Part shown: one piece after another, positions 12,101 to 22,754 of the stretch
Numbering within the stretch: the stretch's first letter is position 1
Layout: every line of letters starts with the position of its first letter
Assembly (NCBI RefSeq): GCF_958298935.1
Contig: NC_084943.1
Span: 506,001 to 570,000 of the forward strand
DNA length: 64,000 bases
Source: Phragmites australis
Taxonomy: Eukaryota > Streptophyta > Magnoliopsida > Poales > Poaceae
Direction: 5' to 3'
Notes under the pieces: model-generated
Told to the model about the DNA's origin: nothing
Seen by the model: only the letters and a program-made list of their open reading frames with translations
The model's database searches: none
Position numbers and translations under genes: made by a program

Positions 12101-14209
12101 CAGAGAAGCCAGGGGTTCCTTTCCTTCTCATATCACTAATGCAAAACAGACAGAAGACAGTGACACAAGAAGAGACAGCTCGAGTGCCACTTGTAAGCAA
12201 TATATTTTTCGTAAACTCGAAAAAAAAACCGAAAACTTCAGTAGTCCAAGAGCCACACAAGAGCTTGGCATCGGAGAAGTTGAATTCTTGCAAACTTGAG
12301 TGCGTAACGTGCGTGACGCACCTGTAGCAAATACAGACGGAGATGAGGAGAATGACGGCGACGGCGACGAGGTCGACCTCGTTGAATCCCTCGGGCAGGC
12401 CCTGCACGACGATCCGCCACTTGCTCGGCGCGTCCACGCCGACCGCCGTGCCGAGGTACGCCGTGAAGCTGCGCGCCACGGCGGCGTTGGAGAAGACGTA
12501 CTCCATGATCAGGTTCGCCCCCGTCAGGAACGCCGCGAACTCCCCTGCCACAACACCCAAACAAATACCGGACGTCACGTCGTTGCCACGACGAAACAGT
12601 GAAATTCCGGCAGAAATCCCGTGAAATTCCCGTTCAAGCGGCGCCTTAGGGAAAATTGGTGGTTGTGAAAATGACTGGGACCTTTTGCAAAAAAAAACGA
12701 AAAAAGAAAAAAAAGGACTGGGAGCTTGTCCTCGTCCTTCAACTGTCTAGGACTCTATGTTCCAACTTCCATGTGGACGAAAAGAGCAAACCGTTTGGGA
12801 GATGCAAGAAAGGGACAACCAATATTACTTGGATGCGGATATGTGAGTGTGATAAAATTTGTCGAAAGTCGCAATCCAAGTTTATTTAATTGTTCATGGC
12901 AGTCACAAAAGGCCTAAAATGAATTTACAAACAACCAGCATGTGCTGCAAAGTTGGGCAAATTTAAGTCCTGTCCAGTTGAAATGCATCATTTCTTAAAA
13001 CAAAAAGAAAAACAGAATTACCAGCCGACAAAGTGAAGCCAAATCTTTTGAAGGAGGAAAAAAAGGAAAAAAAACAAATCCAACCTTTCAGAAAATGAGG
13101 AGCCAAAGAATACATGAAAGGAAACATCATCAAGAAGCACTTTCTTGCTCACATATGTCACTCTCCAACACAAACATAAGTAACAGGGGAACACATATTT
13201 GAACAGCAACAATCAGCAGTACCAGCAATAGCAGCCTAAGTATTCCAAATTTTATCCAGAAGAAGAAGAAAAATACCAGCAAACAAACAAAACGCTAGCA
13301 GGAGCAGCTATAACACAACACCTATCGCGCACACATAAATAGGCATGAAAAAAAGATGCCTAATGGATTACCCCACGAACAACATCCTGTTGTCGACAAT
13401 TACACTTCTATGGCTATTCTGTAATATCTGCATGTAGGCAGCTTCGAGCTGCCACATCGAACTTCTTTTACTCTGTTTCTGAACTTGATCCTTACTTAAA
13501 TGAAATGGCAGAGCACTTGCCGCCTTGCTTAAAAAAAAAGCCTCTTTTGAGTTTTGAGCAAATGGAGAATCGGAAATATGGGGAAAGAGCAAGTACGCAT
13601 GAATGGAGATAACCATGAATTATTTAAGAAAAAGGGCATCCGCAATGCCGTGAATCGCACGAACAAAAACGAATTGAAACCAAATTCAATCACCTCAAGA
13701 AACCCCAGAGACACCAAAAGAAAGCAGAATATATGTGTTTAATTGTAGGGGCACGGCAAGTGGTGATCTTGGCAGTGATATCGGGGCAGCAACTCACCGA
13801 AGGTGACGCGGAGGTAGCTGAAGGCGCCGCCTGCGACGGGCATGTCGACGGCGAATTCAGTGTAGCAGAAGGAGGAGAGCAGCGCGCAGAGCCCCGCAAT
13901 GGCGTAGGACACGACGACACCCGGCCCCGCGAACATCCTGGTGGCACGGCCCGTGGTGACGAAGACCCCCGCGCCGACCATGCCGCCCAGGCCCAGGCCG
14001 ACGAGGTCCCACCACCGCAGCGCGCGCGCCATGTCGGCCCCGGACCGCGCGCGCACGCGGCTCATCTCCTCGCCCGGCGCCGTCGCCGCGCACGCGCGCC
14101 GCGCCACCCGCCGCGGGGTCTGCGCCAGCGCGCGCCCGTACGCGCGCAGGCTCGCGAACGAGCCGCCGCTCCCATGGTCCTGCACCAGCGCGCCCTTGTC
14201 CATGGCCAT
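9127..14209 (-). CDS. CAT1-like: Cationic amino acid transporter, CAT1/5/8 clade (5 exons, complete)
   Basis: Exons, in transcript order, are 14209-13798, 12544-12322, 11573-11222, 10412-10181 and 9677-9127. All introns are GT-AG and the phases agree (1, 2, 0, 1), giving 589 aa. Family landmarks appear in order. A cytosolic N-terminus runs to residue 65. The first membrane segment holds GGMVGAGVFVTTGRA. It is followed by SYAIAGLCALLSSFCYTEFA, VTFGEFAAFLTGANLIMEY, CYSTKESSVVNMVLTA, YIGYDAVSTMAEEV, GQARYLCVIGRSGVMP and a C-terminal block LVCIGTLFVFYMVANAV. These match plant APC-superfamily cationic amino acid transporters, closest in wording to CAT1/CAT5/CAT8. In that clade the proteins import Lys, Arg and related amino acids, typically at the plasma membrane. 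The ATG at 14209 is followed in frame by a second at 14203; either may be used. Substrate and location are inferred from the family. Confidence 0.95.
13380..13539 (+). mobile_element. LINE 3' tail in CAT intron 1
   Basis: Within intron 1 a plus-strand tail reads CTGTTTCTGAACTTGAT, then AATGAAATGGCAGAGCAC, and ends in a poly(A) run at 13531-13539. This is the typical 3' terminus of grass LINEs. It is 5'-truncated and antisense to the host gene. The left limit is approximate. The tail at 15.9 kb ends in a closely similar way. Confidence 0.6.
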
Positions 14210-14322
14210 CAGAGGATTGGTGGGGTCCGGTGGGAGCACGGATGCTGAGGAGCGGCGGTTTGGAGAAGGAACGGAAGAGGAGGCGTGGCGTGGCGTGGCG
14301 TGGCGAGGGTGGGAGGGCGCGG

Positions 14323-14330
14323 TATATAAA
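14323..14330 (-). promoter_or_regulatory. Possible TATA box of the CAT gene
   Basis: On the minus strand the sequence reads TTTATATACC about 115 bp upstream of the CAT start codon. It lies in a GC-rich setting with short CACTCC repeats further upstream (about 14375-14404). The spacing would give a 5' leader of roughly 80-90 bases. No experimental start site is implied. Confidence 0.45.
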
Positions 14331-14439
14331 GAGGCGCGGCGAGCGCAGGTGGCGGAAGGGTGTGGTCGCGGGCGCTCCCACTCCCACTCCCACTCGCACT
14401 CCCCCTGGTGAAACGTAACGGTAAACGAGGGAGGGAGAC

Positions 14440-15290
14440 GCAGGTAGAGTGACACGCCGCTCACTGCTCCTCCGCTCCCAGCAAGATTTCAGGGTCAGGT
14501 AAGAATGGGTGAACGCCCGATCGATGCTTGAGCATCTCTCTGCTGAATGCTGCAATGCAAATGCAATCGTGTCGTCATCTATCTACGGCATGTTTGGGAC
14601 GCGTGATCTATACAAGTCCTGATCTTGGAATTCCCTAGCAATACTGGAGAAATACCGCTGGCCACAGTAAACTGAGAAGGGGATAACTACGGAATATTTG
14701 AAGGATATAAAATGTGTATGGGCCCAGCATGTCATGTTCAGCACTAGCTGACCAATGAAATTTAGTAGCAGCACCTAGATTTCCACTCACCAATGATCTA
14801 GTACCACCCATAGTTTTTATTTGGATAATGCTTAAGCCTTCACAGCAGTACCTAGCTGCATTGTTTCTACTACCATATACTATTGTTTATCGGCATGCAC
14901 CTGTTGTGCTGTTTTACGTGCTGTCCAAACATAAAAGTCTGATAGCTCACGTCAATCGGTTGAGGGAGGCTGATCAATCGGGTCCACGGGTGAAGCCGGT
15001 TCCATTTTCTACCGGCGCACACAGCCTCAGCCAAATTGACTGGCAGCAGGAACAGTATGTTAGAATTCCACGTTTAAGCATATTCCGTTTATATATTTAT
15101 ATGCAAACCCTTTATTTCTCGCTGAGTATTTATGGAGTTCATGATCGACACTGACAATTAGGAGATATGCGCGGAAAGTTTTAGGTGACATCATAATTAT
15201 ACTGTTTAATAGTTTGTCTACGTCAAAATAAGTTGTATAAGCAAACAAGTAACCATATAAATTATGGCTTAGCTTCTGTTAGTTAATCTG
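14440..15290. other. Intergenic stretch upstream of CAT, nothing recognised
   Basis: No coding features or element boundaries could be recognised. Part of it must be CAT promoter sequence. Confidence 0.4.
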
Positions 15291-15922
15291 TAATTCACTG
15301 ATGTTATGCAGCTATGTGCTACCTTCATGGGTGGAGTGGGTGCGAGGCGTCGGTGGAATCTTGGTTGGTGGCGCGGCTTCGGTGCTCACGATCTGAGCGT
15401 GTGCGGTTCGATCGGCTGGTGGGGTGCAGGAGCTTCAGGCAAAAGCTTGCTTGGCTTTTTGCCAGCGCTGGCGACGCCCGTAGGTGCCACTCCCCTCTTT
15501 GGAGGTATTGTCGTGGCGCTTCCCACCCCCGGATTTTCTGAGTAAAAACCAGATCTGATTTTCCGAATGAACAATAGTAGCGTCTTCAACATTATGTCCT
15601 CCTTCGAGGTATCACCTGGGAGGTCCTTCCCTACATTGTTGGTCATTTTGACGATGAGGTTGACAACACTATGCCAACTTTAGCCAAGTAGTTTGTCCAC
15701 GGCATTTGTGGTTTAAACCCAATTTTCCCTAAAAATCAAGCATTGTAAGGTTTGATCTTGTTTTTCTCCGAAATAATGCCAGGATTGGAGACATTTGCAA
15801 TGACAGTAAAGTAATCAGGAATTGGAGACATTTGCAATGGCAAAAAATAATTATCTCTTTTCCTACACATGAGACAACTTCTTAAATGAAACGGCAGTGC
15901 TCCTTGAGTTAAAAAAAAAAAA
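15290..15922 (+). mobile_element. 5'-truncated retroposon (LINE-type) 3' tail
   Basis: A GC-rich block (about 15310-15545) shifts to a 3' region reading AAATGAAACGGCAGTGCTCC that ends in poly(A) at 15911-15922. The tail is closely similar to the LINE tail in CAT intron 1. The GC-rich block resembles the 3' untranslated parts of grass LINEs, but I see no reverse transcriptase domain. The left limit is approximate. Confidence 0.5.
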
Positions 15923-18900
15923 CTGTGTTTGTATCGGTACAAGTTTAATTTTTGCCTTAACATGCCAATGAGTTTTTAATTTATAATTACGCGGTGGCTG
16001 TCACGTGGGCATTAAAAATTTGGAGGAAGTAGTATCTAGTAAATCGGTTCCACAATTAACCCCATGTAACCTAACAATTGTAAGCCGGATGCATGCAGTA
16101 CCCATATCCAAATTAAGCGGCGCTGAGTTAATCAGAGAGACATTACACACACGAGAGACTCGGGCGCTGGAAAATTTGCCCGACGGGGAGATATATCCAT
16201 CGGCTGGGACTTGGCTATCATGCATGCATGCATCCCCGTGCCGTGGATCGGAAGCTGTAACCTTTCTTTTGCGATGCGATGGACGGACAAGCTCACGTGT
16301 GAAGACGTACGCTGCTCACCTAGCTACCTGTACGTGTCGTGTGGCTGTGTACGTACACCAAGTGCAAGCGTCGGTGAAAATTGCTCCTTGATTTTTAATC
16401 ACCTATGAAATGGTTTCGCCTCGATGCATGATACAAGTGTGAAAATTGCATGGCACTGAGCCACACTATCGCCGGGCATGCAGTACAATGGTGGGAAGGA
16501 AACTGAAATTAAACTAGTGCCACGGGCATTATATTTCGGGTGATGCTAAAATCGTAGGCGAGCAATAGAGCGAACGGTCCACTGATTTGATCCTTGATTG
16601 GGAGGGAAAAGGAGGCACGAAATAGATATATAAAGACGAGTGTAGACCACCCTTGGATGCATGATGAGCAAGAGGTGCAAGTTGAAGCCTGTTTCTAACG
16701 CACATAACCATCTCCTCTCCAATGATATTCGTGTGAAGCGCTACCTCTTTATTTTGCATCGGTTTGTGCTTTTCCTTTCTCGCTTTGAACTCTCTTTCTT
16801 TTCGCTACACACAAAGACATGTTTTATGGGGAGGATTAAGATATAGTCAAATCATTAGATTTATGCCGGCCCCATTTGGCTATGCTCTATCTTAATTTTT
16901 TGGGCTAGCTCTAGAGTCTACACATTTTGAAGGAGCTGGTTAATTTACAGAGTGGAGTAGCCGATAGCCCACAATTTATGTATGATATTTAAGTTGATTG
17001 GAGGTCCTATGGTTTTGACTGACGTTGATAGTCTTTAGAGAAGCCTTACGAATCGAATTATTTCTACCTTGATATATAGTAGCTAGCTTCATTTTTTAAT
17101 AATAAAAAAATCAGCCTATGCACCACACAGTGCACACATAATAGTTAATTATTAAATCATTACAGCATTAAGCAAGCATCTTGAATAGGGAAATAGATTA
17201 AAAAGACTACATAATAATTGAAATGACATCCACCACACAACCTATTATTAAATCACCATCCATTCTTAGCGAAGACTTTCGTATATAGCAACGATCTCCA
17301 ATGTTTGGCATACCAGACATCTTCTCCCTTCCTCTTTTTGTATCAATGTCCAATGCCGAAGCTAGTATATTTCTCCAAAGAGTGCCTGTATAAAAATATG
17401 ACCGTCTCCACACAGTGCCTATCACATAGAAGAGGTGATAGGAATATCTCCATAGGCCGGCCGGGAGGAAATATTCACAAAAAGTTCGTCTCTTGTTCGA
17501 GGGGTATTTAATTTACTTTGCTCCTTTTGGATATAAGATTATCTAGTATATACGGAGTAGTGTTCGAAATGATGCATGCAAATTTGCAAATGGCTGTGCC
17601 TTCTTCCCATGCTTCCGGGAAGAAGTGCGTGTGGAAGGCAGTAGGCGGTGCTACTGCTGCCCTCATGGTCATGGCGGCGTTCCATTGGTCTCCACCCGGA
17701 TAACCACTAACCGGATGAAAAGTGGACCTCCGACGCTGACGCCTCGAGCGGTGTGCCACCCCATAAGCACGCACGCAGCGCCGTGTTTCTTCGTCGACGA
17801 GCCGCGACGGCCGAGGACAGCGCCTTTGCTTCTCCCTCCCGCACTCTTGGTCTTGGCTGCTTCGTTGTGATAGGGCAGGGTGGAGGCCGCCGACCAGCCG
17901 CCGTGTCGAGGAGAAGCTACCAGCTGCTGCCTCTCACGTCTCCGGCCGCTCCCATCCATCTCCGCTCCGTTGTGCGTACGTGCATGGCCGGCCGTTACGT
18001 ATAGATAATGTCTTAGAGCATTATCGATATTTTCTCTCTAGGGTATCATATCTTTGAAACACAGCTCCGCAAAATGAAGGAATACAATCTTATATAATTA
18101 ATATTGCAAGTTTCTTTGAAGCTAGCTCTTTGGGACATGGGAATAGGCTTCGATGTTCCCATTGTATTTTTATGAAATGATGTGTTCCATAGGAACCTAG
18201 GAGGAGCTAATACATGAGCTCCGACCTCGTATGAAAGTTGGTTCTGCTGTGTTTACGTACCTATTCTTGTGTCCAAAAGAGGCCCTAGCTAAAACATCAT
18301 ACCCATCAGCCAAAATGAAAGGTTGACATGGAGAGCATTACTTCAAGAGGGAAAAGGCTAACACCTTTGGGCCACCTACCTAATTCAAGTAGGGGTTTTT
18401 TGGATGCATGGTAACTAAGCCCATGCTAATTCGTGCCGACAAATAAAAACTTGTCCTTGTTAACTCTCTTCCTATGTACTCATGCTAGCCTGTTCTTAGC
18501 TTTCCAAAAGTGACACCTAATCACCATTATTTTAGGACCAGATCATTGATGCTTACTCTCCAAAAGTGACACCGCTGCATATATATATGAGCGCCCACAG
18601 TTTTGCTCATTTCCACAACACCTCAACCCTCGGCCTCGCCTGGTTTTGAAATGGTACGTTCAGAGAGATCTGCTGGTTTCTGGTATTGCCGCAGATCGAG
18701 TGATCATCTGATCATGCATAATAAGTTTCTAGGTTGGTTCAATCAGCTAGCATGCGAAAAGCTTGTGTCAAGGGTCGTATGAATATTTGGATTCGAGATG
18801 ATCACTTGCAACTTGCAAGGGCATGGCATATATTCTTTGTTATCATGGTACAACACAAATACTTAAAATTACGGACAAATATGCTCTAAGATATTACCTA

Positions 18901-18955
18901 TTTTTACAAAAGGTATATATCCCTAGACACATGCATGTTGCTCACGAGCAAGTAT
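15923..18955. other. 3-kb intergenic stretch, no gene recognised
   Basis: Mostly AT-rich DNA. A GC-richer patch at about 17600-18000 contains overlapping open frames on both strands, but these show no domain, splice structure or consistent frame. A region around 17090-17450 loosely resembles transposon-derived sequence. I could not support any gene here. Confidence 0.4.
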
Positions 18956-19440
18956 ACAGTGTATGGTTCCAACCTCATGGGAATCAGCAAAGGAACCAAT
19001 GAGCTGCGGATACATAGCAACCATCCATTTTTTTCTCAACAACTGGTACTACATATATGCTACCACCTTTAAAGAACAATTAGTTATTTAGTGATCTTGA
19101 ACAAAATTAGTTTGATGCACTACCGACCACGTTAGCCAGGAAATAAGTGTCGAGTTCTCCACAGCCGCAAACAGCAGATCATCTTTTTCAGCAGGCAGGG
19201 GACCAGCTGCTAACAGCAATCGCCAGTAAGTACACTTCCATCTTGCCCAAATGATTAGGTCTTGGAATCGGACGTACAGACTTCGGTTGGAGCGTACAGC
19301 AGAACCCTTTCATCATTCCGGCCTTGTCGATCGATCGGGTCCCTTTGCTGCACTGCGCATGTGCACGGGTGCAGTCAAATTTTGCTCTGTCCTGCAGGTT
19401 CCACCACAACTGTCTCATCCGTGCATACAGTATCTTTCAG
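18956..19440 (+). repeat. Diverged direct duplication, copy 1
   Basis: It begins TATGGTTCCAACCTCATGGG and shares long matching blocks with the second copy 720 bp downstream. The blocks include GGAATCAGCAAA, CCAATGAGCTGC, CACTACCGACCA, AACAGCAGATCAT, GCTAACAGCAATC, AAATGATTAGG and CCACCACAACT. Gaps and substitutions between the copies show an old event. No coding content was recognised. Confidence 0.75.
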
Positions 19441-19675
19441 ATAGATAGATGATCATGTTGTGATTATTACTTCTTAATCTGGCTCCTGAACTCGAATCGG
19501 CAATCAGTGTACATGCAGGTACGTCAGTTTGCAGCAAAATTAAGAGCCGCTGTATGTTCAGACTTCAGAGAGACCACCCGGCCGAGATGCACATGTACGT
19601 ATAAAATCGCAGGCAAGAAGTGGGAAAAGGGCGTACACCAGAATGGCAACTTACATGCATGGTTGATACAGTCCA

Positions 19676-20150
19676 CACTGTATGATTCCAACCTCATGGG
19701 AATCAGCAAAAACGAACCAATGAGCTGCAGATACCTTATCAGCTACTCAGGAATGTCTCTTTTTTTTTCCTGAAATAAAACTACTCCTATGTGGTAGCAT
19801 GAACTTAAAGAAGAGCAATTTTTGGAGTGATTCTGAAACAAAAATTTAATGCGCTACCGACCATCGGCAGCTAGCTAGGGAGCACCACAAGGCTCGAGTT
19901 ATGGACCGCCGCAAACAAACAGCAGATCATGTTTTCTGTTAAGGGCCCGGCCGGTCGACCAACATTGCAGCTAACAGCAATCACTGGCACGTACTATTCG
20001 TCTTGCCTAAATGATTAGGCCTTGCAATCAAACAAGCTTCAGCTGGAACATGCAGCAGGATCCCTTTGCTGCTCATTTTGCTCTGTTCAGGACCAGGCAG
20101 GAGCCACCACAACTCTCTCCCTGTCTCTCTCTCATCCATGCAAACAGTCA
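19676..20150 (+). repeat. Diverged direct duplication, copy 2
   Basis: Second copy of the unit described at 18956-19440, with the same ordered blocks. It carries its own insertions, such as GGGCCCGGCCGGTCGACC near 19942-19959. The 235 bp between the copies is unrelated. Confidence 0.75.
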
Positions 20151-20573
20151 GACACAGTTAATCACCCTTGTAATCTATCTCTAGTGGTTTACTAACACCC
20201 GGCTCCCCTCATGATCATAACGTTTAGCTCAAGCCCAACAAAGCAGCAACTCAATAACGTACGTGAAGCCCAAACCAAACTGAGTATCAATCTGTTGAAC
20301 CCACCGGAGAGGGGAGGGCCAATCAGTGCTTGCAGGGCGTGGACGGAGTTGCTCTCGGCCCTCCTCCATGTGCCTTGTCTGTTCGTCTTCGAGGCCGCTG
20401 CTTGGCCGCCGCACGTCGCATCGCCGCCTTTGGCTAGTTACGACCGCCAGTCGGACCTTGCCGGCTACTGCTCTGCGTGCTGCTGCGCCTTCTCGCTAAA
20501 AGGTATGTCAGGTACTTAGATATAGTGAGGTCCCTTTTGTCATGATTGATCTGGTAGCTTGGTAGGGGCATCA
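20151..20573. other. Intergenic, nothing recognised
   Basis: A 102-codon open frame at 20211-20519 has no recognisable motif. No other feature was seen. Confidence 0.4.
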
Positions 20574-20860
20574 ATTTTTTTTTTAAGGAAACTATGGTGA
20601 ATCTGCAGATTCGGCTGAACTTTATAATAAACAACTGAATACTGTACATCAAGAGAACCAGAGACAACGGCAAAGATAGGGGAGGAGTGCCGCGCAGGGC
20701 AAGGCCAAAAACCAGCACCAGAGATCAATGGTGTGTAATTACATCAAAATGATGAGCCTAATCTCAAAGTAGCGTCTTACAGTGTTGTTTATTGGAATGG
20801 TAGGACCAGAGGTCAAGGTCCTCCTTGCAGCTACGAAGGGTGTCTTTCATTGCTTCACTT

Positions 20861-21214
20861 TTACTCTGAAAGACCTTGGCATTGCGGTATTTTCAGATGT
20901 TCTACAGAATTGTTGTTATCACAGCTAACTTTGTGCAGAGATCCCTCCAAGGATGGGCCCCAGGGTGGGCGATCACATAGCTCTTCCACTTGTTGAGGTA
21001 TAGGAGCAGTGTAGCCAAGGGTTTTCCAAATGCGAGTCACACGGCGGCGTAGAAAAAGATGAAGGGCATCCTCCCACTCGCCACAAAATGGACATAAACC
21101 ATCATTGTTTGCTCTTCTACTCTGGAGGCGAACATTGGTGTTGAGTTTATGATGGTGCACAAGCCACAGGAATAGGCGACAGCGAGGGGAGGGGGCAAGT
21201 TGGTCCAGATACAA
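20861..21214 (-). pseudogene. LINE zf-RVT domain fragment
   Basis: The open stretch carries CRLFLWLVHHHKLNTN, CPFCGEWEDALHLF and RIWKTLGY, the pattern of the zinc-binding domain found C-terminal to plant LINE reverse transcriptases. A Cys normally found after LFLR is Arg here. It is part of the LINE remnant. Confidence 0.75.
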
Positions 21215-21809
21215 CCCGCGAAATCATCTTGCTCTAGATCACTGAAATGCAATAGGTACATTGCTGAAGTTGTGAAAGGCGAGCGAGCAGGGTTGTTCAA
21301 AGCACGGTCATCGATGTGATCAGGCGCTAAATGGAAATCTTGCAGGAAGGTGCAAAGGTTGGAAAGTTCCACCTCGGCAGAGCAAGTGAGGCGAGGGTGC
21401 AAATGTAGCTGGAGAGCTGGGGTGGAAAGAGCAAGGCAGATCGAGATATGAGGCCTAGAGGTGTGCGAAAATAGGGCCAGGAGAGACTCAGCAAGAGTGG
21501 AGGGGCCATGCCATCGGTCCAGTCAAAAGCCAATGGTTTCACCATTTCCAACCACTACTAAGTTGGATTTTCGGAAACTGTCAAGACCACTAACAATTCC
21601 TTTCCATATCACAGTATCAAGATGGTGTTCGTCCCCCAAATCGCAGGACCCAGACCAACCATATTTGTTGCAAAGCCAAACGCGCCAGGGGGAGCTGCCT
21701 AGTTGGTGAAGTTTGATGAGGAATTTGTTTAGCAAGAGTCTATTTTGGACAGCCAAGTCTTTGATACCCAAGTCACCCTTGTCCTTCGGGCAACATATGT
21801 CAGTCTATG

Positions 21810-22331
21810 CTACTTTACACTGACCACCACAGCATTTCCGTTCCCTGGTCCAGAGAAGGCCCTCCGGTGTTTATCCATGGCTTCAATGACGGTAGGGAGC
21901 AGGAGCAGAGAGCTCATAGCGTAAGTAGGTAGGCATGAGAGAACAGAGTCTACTAGCGCCAAACGACCACTAGTATTGAGGAGGGTGCCATGCCAGCTGG
22001 AAAGATATTTATCAAAATGGGAAATGACATGGTTGGTAGTCAGCAACATGAAGTTTGGTGGTGGATAGAGGGAGGCCAAGGTAAGGCTGGGGAAGGAGGA
22101 GATAGAACATCCTAAGGCACTGGTCAAATCCACTGCTTCATTGAGCAGCACATGAATGGGAACGAAGGTGCTTTTATCGAAATTGATATGGAGCCTAGTA
22201 GCCTTGAAGAAGTCACTGGGGATGTTCTTAAGAGTAATGAGCTGGTCCCTGTTGGCTTTCAAAAGAATGAGAGTGTCATCGGCATATTGGAGGACCAAGC
22301 AAGGGTGATCGAAAACCATAGGGTGCTGCAA
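21810..22331 (-). pseudogene. LINE reverse transcriptase fragment
   Basis: A 173-codon open stretch with LQYADDTLILLKA (palm catalytic box) is followed by LHINFDKSTFVPI, the conserved region after it, and then LALVDSVLSCLPTYAMS from the connection region. Upstream, in another frame, the LRQGDPLSPY box continues the domain. This is a fragment of the surrounding LINE. Confidence 0.85.
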
Positions 22332-22754
22332 AAGTCCGAGCCGAGAGGCTCGGAGGATGAGCTATTGTAGGGCATCTGCGACAATGATGAAAAGGTAGGG
22401 GGAGAGAGGGTCCCCTTGTCGCAGACTTTTCCTGCAACGAATCCAGCGCCCAGGTTTGCCGTTAAGGATGACCGCAGTCTCACTGGAGACGAAAATTAGA
22501 TCGGTGATGTTATGAATAGGTATAGGTTTTAGAATTTAAGTTGCCATTTTTCTTTATTCCAACCAATTTGTAAATTCCTAATCAAAATACCGATAAACAT
22601 CAGAGATAGCTGTTTTATCTCCGTTGTCGCTTTAGGGAAAATCTTAGATTGTAACTTCGCCATATGAGAGGGACACAGCCACACAGGTAAAGATACCCTC
22701 ATTTTGTTATCCATACTATGTTGGGTAAATTGGCAGAGGGACTAGGTGGATAGC

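Larger units (their letters stand above)
20574..22510 (-). mobile_element. 5'-truncated LINE, minus strand
   Basis: On the minus strand, a reverse transcriptase segment is followed by a zf-RVT domain and a terminal A-rich run (the T run at 20575-20584). The RT piece includes LRQGDPLSPY near 22430-22400 and LQYADDTLIL near 22290-22260, so the polymerase Asp pair is intact. The zf-RVT piece at about 21190-21000 reads CRLFLWLVHHHKLNTN and then CPFCGEWEDALHLF. In-frame stops and frame changes interrupt the ORF. The endonuclease half is absent, as is usual for 5'-truncated insertions. Confidence 0.85.

Noticed and set aside
13857..14555. Alternative long frames across CAT exon 1, on both strands
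   Set aside because: They are low-complexity Arg/Ala-rich translations of a GC-rich exon. The transporter frame has the family motifs and the splice site.
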